Shown piece after piece: positions 25,337 through 37,800 of a stretch of 64,000 nucleotides of DNA. The notes beneath the pieces are model-generated. The model had not been told where the DNA came from, made no database searches, and was given only the letters and a program-made list of their open reading frames with translations. The stretch covers positions 46,444,991 through 46,508,990 of the forward strand of contig CM060195.1 of assembly GCA_030549335.1 (NCBI GenBank). The letters run 5' to 3'. How positions within the stretch are numbered: the stretch's first letter is position 1; each line of letters begins with the position of its first letter. Position numbers and translations under genes: made by a program. Origin of the DNA: Pontederia crassipes (taxonomy: Eukaryota > Streptophyta > Magnoliopsida > Commelinales > Pontederiaceae).

Positions 25337-28300
25337 ATGGATGAAGAGAGAAACTCCTGGGTGAGGAGGGCTAATTTCTCTCACACAGTTTGCCACCGCC
25401 TTGATACTTCGCGATTGCCAGCAATTCCTCTCTCCACACAATCTGATTTTGATATTGACTTAAGACATGGAAAAGCCCGAGGATACTCAAAACTGGCATC
25501 AGTTTCGATGCCGATTGATCGGAATGCAGGATCAAGAGCAAAAGGATCACTTTCACATTCGGGTAGTCTGCCATCCTTAACATCTTTGCTGCAGCATGAT
25601 AGAGATCAGGAACTAAAGGCTGATAAGTCAAGTTTGGAAGCCAATGTCAGTTTAAACTCCAAGGCAGACAAGAAAGTGAAATCTAAGGATTCCAGCCTAG
25701 AGTCCTCTGTGCCTTCTTCAAATGTTGGCGGAAATTCTAGATCAAAAACGAAGAAGTTGAGCTTTGAATTTCCTATTTTATCTCCTCTTGCAGAGAAAGG
25801 AAATGCTTTCAAAAATTACAGGCCAAAAGATTTGGATTTAGGATCTTCTGCTCAACCTTCTGGAGGATTGAAAAGCCCAGGCTTGAAACCTAGCATGAAT
25901 GTGTCATCAACTACTTCTGTCAGGACTCAATTGGACTCTTATAATTGGAAGTCGGAATCATCATCTAACTTGTACGGGCAGAAATTTAAGTCAAAGCAGA
26001 GGTCTGTCTCACCGCTTCCAACCATCAGGCCCTCAGATGTATTCAGGGAAGCTAGAGCCAACGAGAAGAGATTCTCAACTCCACCACCTAGCAGGAGAAA
26101 GTCTGATAAAAATCTTTTTGGAAAATTATTCGTCCGAGAGGTTCGAGATCTTCACCTGCCCTTCTCGTCGCCACCCGCAGAGACAAGTCCTCTCCAGCAT
26201 TTCTCTATGATGAAAGTTTCTGATAAACATAAGAGTAGGAAAGGGACTTCATGGGACAAATATTTTGAACAAGGTGGGAAGATCAATGCTGTGGAGATTT
26301 CTGAAGAGTGGATGGTTGATCTTTCCCAGTTATACCTTGGGCTAAGATTTGCTTCTGGAGCTCATAGCAAGTTATACCATGGTATTTATAAGGGTCAACC
26401 CGTTGCAGTAAAGATCATTAGACAACCAGATGATGACGAAAATGGAGTGATGGCTTGTCGGCTGGAAAAGCAGTTCACAAGAGAAGTCTCCTTACTTTCC
26501 CATCTGTACCACCGAAATGTAATAAAGGTATAAACAACATCCTTGCCTATTTTACTCACTTTTCCAAATAGGATAAGTGCAAAACACAACTCATGAAGCA
26601 AATTTCTAAGTGTGATTCTGTAAAGACCACGTGTGAAGTTAATTTCTAAGTGAAAGACCCGAATAATTTTAAACATAAATAATGCAGCATGAGCTCCTGC
26701 ATGTCATAAATTATTATTTCTACTATTAGGTTATTCTCATGAACATGGATCAACGAGAGCGGAACGGCGTCGTATGATCCATGTAGCCGACCCCACCTAG
26801 TGGGATAAGGCTTAGTTGTTGTTGTTGTAGGTTATGTTGAATTTTCCTAATTCAACGTCCTTATGCCTTCGTAAATTATTATACCCTTTGGTATGTGTGT
26901 TTCCTTTCCTCTGAGACAACATTTATTTTTGTTGCTGGATAAAGCTTAAAGATGACATGCAGTGGAAGTGCCTCAGGATTTACTTGCTGACTTTATTGTA
27001 TAAGTTTTTTCTACTCGTAGCTGAAACACCTTTTACAGCAGATTCCACAAACATTATTTTTTTCAGAAGGGTTGCTTTGCTATGTGAGAATATCAACTTG
27101 CGTATGAAATATTCATATCCTTTGTTAATACTTTCCTATTTGTGGTGTTGCTAAAGGATATTTTTTTCTTCCTTACCTTTTTCTTTTCATTATTACCTTT
27201 TTCTTTTCATTAATGCTTGATGTCATCTTAACTTCTCATGATAACAATATATCTGATGCAGCTGGCAGCGGCATGCAAAACACCACCAGTCTTTTGCGTA
27301 ATTACTGAATATCTCTCAGGAGGGTCATTGAGAGCATTCCTACACAAGCTCGAACACAAATGCCTTCCTATGCAAAAGCTTATTGCTATTGGACTAGATA
27401 TTGCTCGCGGAATGGAATATATCCACTCACAGGGAGTCATTCACCGAGATCTCAAACCTGAAAACATTCTCTTTGATCAGCACTTCTGTGTTAAAATTGC
27501 TGACTTTGGAATTGCCTGTGAGGAAGCACAATGTGATGCCTTAACAGTAGATCCAGGAACGATTCGTTGGATGGCACCTGAGATGATCAAAGATAAGCCA
27601 TATGGGCGGAAAGTTGATGTGTACAGTTTTGGGTTACTCTTGTGGGAAATGGTAACCGGAAAAATTCCATATGAAGAATTGACACCATATCAAGCTGCAT
27701 TTGCTGTGGTTGATAGGGTATGTCTGAATTTTCTGATCATTACCTCCCTCTCGATTTCTTGCAGTTTCACTTAGATTAGCATGGATTTAACGTTGAGCTA
27801 AATGGAGGCTTAAAGTACTCAGCTCTCCACCTGGTCTAGAGTGTTCATTTTTTATCATCTGATTAACTTGATGATCATAAATCACGTCAAATTCATAGTT
27901 TAACTCATAAAATGAATTAATGCATGCCTATTGGACTAATCCAATTATTCAAAATAACATATGAGGAAAATAAATTATGACTGCATAAATAATTAAACCT
28001 TAAAAGTGTTTGACTGATTATCGAATCCAATGGTCATGTCATGATCAATTTCATTATTGAAGTAACAATATTAACATTAGTTAATAATTGTTGGATCGAA
28101 AGGATAAAACAATATTAACAATTTCAATATTGAAGTAACAATATTAACATTATCGAATCCAAATGCACTACTATGATCACTCTACCCTGGATGTCTTACA
28201 TCCACAATTTTCTCTTTATGTTGTGTGTGAAAGTATTATATATAATGCATTTGCAGATGTCATTGGCTCTATCCACCCATTTTTTGCAAGTTCTAGCCCT

Positions 28301-28987
28301 TTAGCTGCCTTATTTCTTTACATAAGTGTTTTTATCCTTCTATTTTATCTGGAAACACTGAAGTTGCTTCCTTCACCTCATCAAACCTTTCGTGGTGCGT
28401 TTGGTACCTCCTTATTTCTTTAGTTTTCTCATCATTTTGTACTTTTTTTTCATGGTGCATCTTCTCATAACAAATAATATATGGATGCAAAGGAAGAGTA
28501 CGAAGGAAAAAGTTGATTGATTAACTTATCTGAATGGTTGATGATTCATTAACATCAATTGTTATGCAATATAATAATTATCAACACCTTAATTTTTGTA
28601 ATAAGTGGGTTTCTTTCCTTAACTTCTTTGTTTTATTTAGTCCAGATTGAATTACATAGGGAACTGGAGTTTTGCTAGGATTTCTAATAAGAAATTTGGA
28701 TTTTTCAGAATCTAAGGCCTGTAGTTCCACCAGACTGCCCTCCTGCCCTGCGCACTTTGATTGAGCAATGTTGGACACTGCATGCAGAAAAGAGACCTGA
28801 GTTTTGGCAGATCGTTAAAGTCTTAGAACAATTTGAATCAGTCATTGCTCAAGGCGGCACCCTTGACACAGTTCCAAACTTGTCCAGCCAGGATCACAAG
28901 AACAGACTCCTCCATTGGATTCAAAAGCTCAAATATTCACATGCAGATGACCCGGCACCTCTATCTCTTGTGCCCAAATTGTTGTAG
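25337..28987 (+). CDS. Raf-like (group C MAPKKK-type) serine/threonine/tyrosine kinase
   Basis: Coding exons are 25337-26527, 27262-27717 and 28709-28987, all phase 0 with GT-AG introns, giving 641 aa. Residues 1-320 are Ser/Lys-rich and low in complexity. The kinase domain follows EEWMVDLSQLYLG. It has a glycine loop variant (FASGAHSKLYHG), ATP-binding Lys359 in VAVK, the alpha-C Glu383, HRDLKPEN with Asp460, DFG at 478-480 and APE ending at 504. It ends with RPEFWQIVKVLEQF and a tail containing HWIQKL. The HRDLKPEN loop, IACEE activation segment and tail resemble the Arabidopsis At5g58950/At3g46930 type. All catalytic residues are present, so it should be active. These kinases are soluble signalling kinases; substrates are not deducible here. 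The start follows the leader acceptor and opens MDEERNSW, as in relatives. A 5'-truncated retroposon sits in the first coding intron. Confidence 0.93.
26735..26827 (+). mobile_element. 5'-truncated SINE-like retroposon with TTG tail
   Basis: A 93-bp insert is flanked by the direct repeat TAGGTTAT (26727-26734 and 26828-26835). It contains CATGAACATGGATCAACG, then GTAGCCGACCCCACCTAGTG, and ends in GTTGTTGTTGTTG. The same 3' region occurs in the longer copy at 35672-35950. The 3' end resembles the plant Au-SINE/RTE-LINE tail known to me; that naming is from memory. Confidence 0.75.
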
Positions 28988-31330
28988 CACCTGGTTTTCC
29001 TTTGGTGCTATAGTTTTACTAGTTTGATGTGTACTCATCTTGTCCATATTTTATAGCTTCAGCTTAGAAGAAGTGAAATGTTGGAAGGTACACCGAAACA
29101 TTTGTTTGTTCTCCTCTTTGCTTAGTTTATTTTTGTACATATGTGTGCATGCCTCTGTCAGTAAGCATATGTTTACTGGAAAAGCTCCCTGTCATTCATT
29201 TGTTCTCCTTGATGAAGCCTTCTTGATGCACTAACCCCCATTATTTTCTACTATCCGATGGTAAGGCGTCATAGGTCTCATGAGACATCATTTTTCCATT
29301 CCAATACATGCCACCTACATGAAGCTAAAAGTATATCCCATCAACATCCTTTCCATAGCCTTAAATTGAGGAGCCAGCCATAATGTGCATTGTGAAGAAA
29401 TTGCAATGTAAGAGGCTCGGGCAGAGCTGTATTCCTATGATCTTGCCTTCAACACAGGAGGAGATTGAATCCTCTCTCTCTCTCTCTCATTTTTTTTACA
29501 TTTTTCATTTTATCTTATTTATTTATTTTAAAACTCAGTTTTTCATAGTTAACTGAATCATATAATTATATATTTTAAATTAACTTCTAAATTATTATTA
29601 TAAATATTATTTATTTGATTGATTGATCGAAATGTTAGCCTCATCACAAAAATATTTATTAATTAACTAGGTACGAAATACATATTTTATTTATTACATA
29701 ATACATTTATTATAAATATGATTATTTTGATACTTCTTTATTATTTTAAGTTCTATCATCAAAATATTTTTGAATATATTTTCTTATGGAAACCATTTAA
29801 ATAAACCATAATTTAGGTCTTCACATTACTCAGTAGCATTACACGCTTTTAGTAAAGCATAATCTATGTTAAAACCTTACTAAGTTGTGTCACACTCTCT
29901 TAATTATTAAAATATTAGTGTATCTATTTAATTATATATAATATATACCATATATATTATTCATTATCTTTTAAAATAATATTTTATCTTTAAAATTTTC
30001 ATATTTCATTCAATTACTCATTAAAACAACCTTTCAAATTAACTTTTCAATTGTCAGCATTTATATTTAATTTCATCCCAACACCCACCTAATTAATTTA
30101 TTAATTCAATTATTTATTAAAACAATGAGGCATCCCGAGGAATGGGGCTTGTGTCATGGATGCATGGGGCTTGCACGGATGCCTTGCAATGCAATCGTCG
30201 CTAGCGGTGAAAGTGGTTCGGGTTGAATTGATTTTCCAGTCTAAAAAACACATGCTATTTTTTGGATCAATTTTTTATATTACAAAAATTACCCTAAAAT
30301 TATTTAGTAAAAATAGAAGCATCCTATATTGGATTGAATTTTTTGAATAGTTTTTTAAAGCCCATATTTTAGTAAAATAATATTTTAAAAATTATATAAT
30401 AAAATAAAATTAATATTAACATATTTAATTTTCTAACTATATATAGGATATAATATTAGAACTATTAAATTAGAGTTTCATAATATGAACATACTAAACT
30501 ATATAAAAACTATTATTCTAATAATAAAAAATTGATTACTTATGAACTAATTGTATAAATAAAAATGGTCTCCACAAGCCTCTACGATTTTTTGGGTGAG
30601 TTCTAATTTAAGTGGGTCGGTTTCGCTCTATTAAAAAATCATCCTAATTGATCCCTTAATTATTTATTTATTTTTTTGGTCGAATAAGTTTTTTAGGTCA
30701 ATCGGATTTTTGCTATACACCAAACCGTCAAATTTCTCTTTCTAGTCCACTTTTGTAAGTTAAGTTTAATATTGCTTGACAAATACAATCTTGTAATTTT
30801 ATATAATTAAAAAGTGCATCCCAAAATTTTCCCTTCCACATCACACGTTGTCAACCTATCACACATAATTACGACATAATAGGGGAGAGCAGTTTAGTAC
30901 TCTTCTGAAATCTTTGTAATCCAGCATTCTATTCTCAATAACAATTCAAAACTTTCATAATCTTAGTCCATATGTCCTAAGCATGGAGTGGCAACCTATA
31001 CATCGAAGTCTTTCGATTAAGTGTTTCATCTAATTGTTTGTTTGTTCATAAACGCTTTCGTTGAACTATTCGTTTAGACACATATTGAAAATTGTGACAT
31101 TTGGCAAGACATAAAGAAAAGCTTTCACTACGCATGATTAAAAGAGATTATTTAGATGATGGATGTCTAGACGTCGTACAAGTCTATCACAAGTAAAAAT
31201 AATCTCGTGATACATTCATTTTTCATTATCCTCTCAGCTTTTCGTTAATGAGTTATTTCCATGTATGGCTAGAGAATGCATTCACAGTATTTTGAATGAA
31301 TGATATAATGGTAATGCCACTCTTTTAAAA
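28988..31330. other. 3' UTR of the Raf-like kinase and AT-rich intergenic DNA
   Basis: About 300 bp of probable 3' UTR follows the stop at 28985-28987. Beyond a CT microsatellite at about 29472-29488 the sequence is AT-rich, with no recognisable gene, up to a Helitron-type terminus at 31335. Confidence 0.5.
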
Positions 31331-32329
31331 CAAACTAGTACCATAATTGTGCATTGCACGGCTTAAATATTTATTATATAGTAAAAACATTTATGAAAAA
31401 AATTATGCACATTTTGAAATATCAAAAGAAAAACATTGGCATGGGAGCAGGAACCCCTTGAGAGTATGAACAAAAATCAACGCCGAATAAGTAGCCAACC
31501 AAAATAAAAACATGAAAAAGAAACATTATAAATCCTATGAATTTCTTGAGAGCCTGAGTAAAATTTGACATCGAAAAGTAAGTCAAATAACCTTGAATAG
31601 ACAACTATCATGCAATGACTTCAATACTAGTTTCAGCCAAATCATTTTCTTTCTTTCTCCTTCTTGGAAACACATTTCATTTATAGGACTAGAGTTTAAC
31701 CCTTGATCTTCTTAACCTTTCAATTTTTTATTCATTCTTCAAAAACTCATTATTGACATTAAATTTCAACTTTTTAGCATACTATCCAATTGACTTTTCA
31801 TCTTTTGTAACTTATATCATGCATAACATACAACCATGAAAATTATTTAAATAAATAAGATTATTGCTCAATGAAGAATAAAAAAAATTAATGTACATTA
31901 CATTACTTTATTCTATTGTGATTGACATCAATTTTTTTTTCAAATTAACAATTTTGAATTTGATATCTTTGACATAGTAAGTGTATATTTTGATTTTTTT
32001 TAATGATTCATCATTTTATCTTTAGGTGCTAAATCTCAAGCTCAAAGTTTTTTATTCTTTTGATCTTTACGTTATTTTTTAAAATTTATTTTTTTAATCA
32101 TTATCTAAACATTTTATCAATTTTTTACATCATTTAATTCGGTCACTCATATGACACTTGGTGTTCTCATTATTATATTGCATACTAAAATTTTAACATC
32201 ATGATTATTTTTTATAGATTACATGTTAACTCTTTTATACTCCATTATTTTTTATCCATAATTAAAGATAATCATAGGTAAATGCATTTTCATTAATTTT
32301 AATTTTAGCATTTCATCGTGAAAATAACA

Positions 32330-32473
32330 TTTGTTAAGTTTAATAAGCAGAATAAATTGAGAAAGAAAAATATCTCATATAGATTACTAAGTTTTAATAA
32401 AATGAAAATGGAAAACAACTTATCCAAATCCTAAATCAATTACTTTAAAAGTTTGTAGCATCAAATATAAGAA

Positions 32474-32527
<54 letters not shown>

Positions 32528-33150
32528 CAATCAGAAATTTTAAAAATTGTACTTGAATCATTTTTTGTTATATTGAATAAGTGAATAAGAAATTAATTTT
32601 AATATTCCAAATCATTATAAAGATCATAAATTCACACTTGAATCATTTACCGTTATATTGATTAAGAAATTAATTTTAATATTCTAAATTATTATAATGA
32701 TCATACATGAAGGAAAGAGATAAATGGAAAGAATGCTATAAAAACCTACAAAACAGATACCCCAAACTTGGAGATGAGAATGCTCCTTTTGCATAGCTTT
32801 CGAAGTGAAAATAACAGCAAATAAATTTATAAAGAAAAATATATCATATATATTACTAAGTTTTAATAAAATAAGAATAGAAAACTACTTATCCAAAGCC
32901 TAAATCAATTACTTTAAATTTTGATAGAATTTAAAGTGAGAAATAGATATTGAAATCGGAAATAAAAAAATTTCACTTGAATCATTTATTGATATATTGA
33001 TTAAGAAATGACTTTTAATATTTTAAATTATTATAATGATCATAAATGAAGGAAAAAAATGGGAAAAACAAAAATTAGAAAAATCTAAAAGTAGATAATC
33101 CAAATTTTGAGATGAGAAGACTTGTTTGTGCATAGCTTCTTATATCTTAT
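32330..33150. repeat. Diverged internal duplications
   Basis: A segment around TTACTAAGTTTTAATAAAAT (32384) recurs at about 32858. A second segment around ATATTGATTAAGAAATTA recurs at about 32655 and 32994, followed each time by GAGATGAGAA and GCATAGCTT. The order and spacing suggest one duplicated block of roughly 0.3-0.5 kb, later altered. Confidence 0.6.
32477..32525. repeat. (TA)n microsatellite
   Basis: An uninterrupted 49-bp TA run. Confidence 0.97.
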
Positions 33151-34600
33151 TATATTTATATAAAACCACGTTCAATTGTAAGTTTCAAATTGATCTCCAT
33201 TCAATCTTCTTATTTATATTTTTCCCTAATATTTTGTTATTTATCTATTTTCCTCATTTTTTATATATGGAATATGAAGTGATCTCATGATAACATTTAC
33301 GTCTACAGCAGACGTGCGACCATTCAAATGACCATTTATTTATTATATGAGATTAATGTACCTCCAGAGCATCTTTCACTCTGGAGGAATGTTGAACGCA
33401 TTTAAGTGGATCAACGGTTGAGATAATTGATATTTTTAAATAATATGTTTAATCACTTCTAATTAGATCCATTGATTGAAGATACATTATATATAGGACT
33501 CTAATTCTTCAATCCTCCCATTCCAAACTTCTCGTCACCTCCCTCTAGAACAAAAATCTTATAATATACATAACTTTTTCACATATTTATTTTATTATAA
33601 TATTTTATTAAAAAAATAGTCATTTGACTAAAATAATAACTTATTTTTTATTCTTATTTTAAAAATCAATTTCAAATATTATACTATTTATTAACATTTC
33701 AACTTTCAACTGAGTTTTAAAAGTCTTTAAATAAAAAATCGATCCACTATAGAGTAACCACCTTTGTCCATAAAATAACAAATCTTCAGGTAAACAATAA
33801 AAAAATAGGAGTGTAAAAAATTATCATCATGAAGTTTCTTTTTTGGTCCCGTGGTTCAAATCGGCTTGTCAAATTCATTCGAGAAGTTCAAACCGTGACA
33901 TCATTTATTCATTTTCTAAAATAAACATTGCAAAAATGAATGCCTTTAATATTAAATGAAACACGCGTTACGTATTGTTGCTTAGTTGGCTACAGCCGTT
34001 GTATTTGTTTGTTGCCTTTTTTTAATTTGTCTTGCACGCAAGCTCTTTCCTTACCGTGACAGTTTCTCTGTGACCTATTTTAATCCATGTTTTTTTTTTG
34101 GCACGCGATCTCATGATATAATATTTGACCGGATTGTTGCAATATTTAACCAAACAGTATATCTAAATCTCGTGTGATTAATGATGCCAATCATGATCAA
34201 TCACTGTGAAGCCAATTGATAAACAGTACGTACCTACGACTCGACTAGATACGAGCCAAATTAATAAACCCTATCCAAAAGATTGATTAACAATAAAAGA
34301 CACAAGTATCCTTGTTAATAAAAGTAACCATAATGCTCAACCAAACGTATTTATGTTCTTATTTATTCACACAGGAAAAAGGAAAAAGAAGTATTATAAG
34401 ATCAAAAGACTGCTCTACAAGTTTTCAAGGGCATCACTCTTTCCTTGAGGTTGGCACCAAGGGTTCATCAGCTATCCGCTTTGATTCACAGGTACATCCG
34501 TTTTCTTTTCACATATTCCCTATCAAGGTACATTTCGACCAAATCCAAACACAAACTAGTCGTAATTTGTCAGTGCCAAAGATAAAACACAAGTTGAAGA
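33151..34600. other. Intergenic, AT-rich; no gene seen
   Basis: Short frames only. A hairpin at 33361-33387 (9-bp arms CCTCCAGAG/CTCTGGAGG, 9-base loop) is the one structured element noticed. The right part adjoins the 3' end of the CDK-like gene. Confidence 0.45.
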
Positions 34601-34877
34601 GTGAAGACCCACTTTTGGGTAAGCTATTCTATAACTTATCTGCTCAGGTATACAAGGCTTACAAGATTACTGCAGCAGCTCAACGGTTTCTGAAGAATCA
34701 ATGCCTACATTGGCAATACAAAGAACTTTTATACAACAACCAGCCCAAGCCCCCACAACCCGACTAACAACCCCCAAAGACCCAGTGTGAGTTGGATGCC
34801 CAGTGTGATTGATGCACATGTGTTTGAACAAACTTGTGATAGAGCTTTCTGAATTCAGCTTCGCACCATGCATATAT

Positions 34878-37800
34878 TTACTGCACAGATCCATGACTTG
34901 AGGTAAAGACTGAAATTGACGATCCCCGACTTGATGGATACACTGGAATGACACCTAAGCTGTTAGGCTTACTACCAAACTGTGCCCCATTGCCTTGAAC
35001 CTTCCTTACTTTTGATTTGTCATGTCGTGCACGTCGGAAGACTTCTTGAATCTGTCGATCATGTTCCTTGAGCATCTGGTCAACATTTCCTGATGTACGC
35101 ATCAGAGGTCCAGAATAGTGAATCTTGTTACCTTTTGGTCCATAACCTTGCTGCTGCACCAAGGTGTTTTTAAAACTATTATTACAAGCCAGGTTCAGTA
35201 TGAAAATGAAAATTACAGGAAAACTCTGAATTATTGGTATTTAGAAAGCAAACTGATAAGTTAGAGTAATTAATTGATATGTGCTGGAATAAAACTGGTA
35301 TCTTTCCGCACAATACACCTTCATGCAATTTTTTGCACAATCTAGAACAGATAACTTCATTGGTCTCTGAAATCCAAGAGGTCATAACTTATCTTTAAGC
35401 AAAAATGGAGCCAGATTTCTATGGAATCATAGTTCTAAAGCATATGTAAAAAGGAAACAAACTTCCTATGCCAACAGCTATGCTATGAAACCATGCAATG
35501 GATATTGATGAATAGAAAACTCAATGGACAATGAATTTATCAGTTGACAAGGAGAGTCGTTAGAAGACGAAACCTCCTAACAGTTCATAGATCTCCCATC
35601 AAATGTATAAGTAGAAACCAACTTTTCATTTTTTTTAAATAGATTTTTCGTATTAGAATAATCATAGCTTATTGATGGAAATACGGTTCCTCCAGGTGCT
35701 TTAATTACTATTGTACAGAAAGGTCTGCAGTACATAGAGTTGGAGGCTAACCTAACGAGTGTAAGTTTTTACATAGTTGTTGTATGGATGATGTTTTATA
35801 GCCGGTCCCAAGCCCGGATAAAGGAGGAGGGTTGTGTTAGGCCCCGACAACTAGCGTAAAACCCTATCGAATCTCATGAACATGGATCAACGAAGTCGTA
35901 TGATCCATGTAGCCGACCCCACCTAGTGGGATAAGGCTTTGTTGTTGTTGTAGAATAATCATAGCTTAGGGTCTGTAACATTTTTGTGCGGTGTTATGCA
36001 GCATACTGAACCAAGTTTATATTTCGAAATATGGTGCCCGCAGAAATAATTGATAGCATCCAAGGTAACGTAATTGAATTTAAAGTTTCAAATGAGTACC
36101 GCTTGTTGGTCAACATTGCTGCTCCTCTCATCATCTCTATGACGGAATGTTTGATCATGCTTTCTAGTGCTTGATGGTTCATTTCCACATTCAGATAGCC
36201 TGCCTGCAGAAGGGCGGCCACCTTCTATCTGAGCAACAAAAGTTTCGCCACCATCATCTGCTAGAACTTTTCTCCTTGTAGCCAATAATCCTGAGAAGGC
36301 CGATGCATTGCTTACTGCAGAAGCCTTAGGCACATCTTCATCTTTCCGAGCTTTTGGCAATTGACTTCGATGAACCAAAGGTCCGGAATGAGAAGCTCTA
36401 TGTGAATAATAGTTGTTAGAATCTTCAGTAGCTTCTAATACCGGAGCTACTCTGGATGGCTCTATAGGAAATCCAGATGCGAGATCCTCCAAATGTGGAT
36501 TGAATTTCTCACTCCTGCTCTTCGAATTAGCCTGTCCTTGTCTCTTCTGGAAATATGACCATAGATTTCAGCATCAAAAGGGCAAACTAGTGTCAAACTA
36601 AAAATGTTGTCACAGCGAAATTCATGTGACACAGATCAGTGCCAACTGTAGAACAAAGTAAATTGAAGTTTCCATATTTTTGCAAAATGCCTGATGGAGA
36701 ATGCAAGGTATGGCAGCGCAAGATACATGAATCAGCAGTAGAAATCATAAAAACGGACTTGAGTTTCGGTTTTCAATGTAGCATATAGTCCAGTAAATAA
36801 AAAATGTTAAAACAGATTCATTTAGAAAGAGCTAATTATTACTTGCATAGAAGATATCAACTCAGCATTGGCTTCAGGTGCAGGAATTGCCCTAGACTCT
36901 CTTTGTCCTCGCCTTTCAAGATCAACTCTTTGTGCCTTGTTTCCTGAAGTACCTTGCCTGAAAAACACAATAATAACAACGAACATCATAACATTTGCTG
37001 CCAAAAATCAGTTGTAGTCAACCTATGATAATCACTAGCATGCAAGTCAATCACATCAAATGTGATGCAGGTCAAGATTAAGAATGTGGACATGTTTGCC
37101 TTAGTTATGGGTCTTCTGCCTATACCTTAATTAGGAGTATGTTAGGAGTTTTCTTTATATACATTCTTTTAATTTGTTTTTCATTTATTTGACTCTCTAG
37201 TTATTAGGAGAGAGTGTGTATAACCCTGTAAATACTATTATATGGTTCTTTGATCATATGAATGAATAAAAAACTATTGTTACTTCTTGTGTGGGATATT
37301 AGGATTTAAAGGCAAATTAACAGAGGAATTTTCTGTTTTTACACAGAATTTTCTGTGCAGAAATTCATACTAAAATAAGAGAAGAACAAGAAGTGCTTTC
37401 AACCAAAGTTGTCATATGTTGAGGTCATAACTTAAATATATTGAAGAAATATTATAACATATTAGGCTCGCTGATACTCAATTTGAATGGAAAAATGTTC
37501 AGCTCAAAGCTTCATCCGAGGTTGAACGAAGCTAAAATCAGTCTGGCTCAACTACTCAGGCATCTCAGATTATTTTAATTCTAGTTTTTGTAAAGTTTCT
37601 TAACTGTTATTTTGTTTGTATGAACAGTAGTATCATAATACAATCTAAGGATCAATTCTTAATGTAAAATGAGAAACAATCATTGAAGGAAAAGTTATTA
37701 GGGAAGCAAGTTTTCCAGCTCAAGTACAGTACAGCTGAAAATTGACTTGCTATACTACAATGCTTGAGTAAAGCTCAAAGCAAGTCAGAGTAGCCCAACT

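Larger units (their letters stand above)
31335..33150 (-). mobile_element. Second Helitron-like element (3' end at 31335; extent uncertain)
   Basis: On the minus strand a small hairpin (31359-31349, GTGCA/TGCAC arms) precedes CTAG at 31338-31335, followed by a T at 31334, the same layout as the terminus at 1681. The right (5') limit is a guess near 33150, where related repeated blocks stop. No replication-initiator/helicase coding sequence is visible. Confidence 0.45.

Noticed and set aside
34312-34767. 151-codon plus-strand ORF
   Set aside because: No recognisable domain, and it opens with a non-conserved, AT-rich stretch; it overlaps the probable 3' UTR of the CDK-like gene on the opposite strand. 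Weak, but it could be rechecked with RNA data.
37090-37290. Possible LTR-like segment in intron 5 of the CDK-like gene (ATAACCCTGTAAATAC, then GAATGAATAAAAAACTATTG)
   Set aside because: It resembles the end of a Copia LTR by wording only; I could not find paired ends or a target-site duplication.
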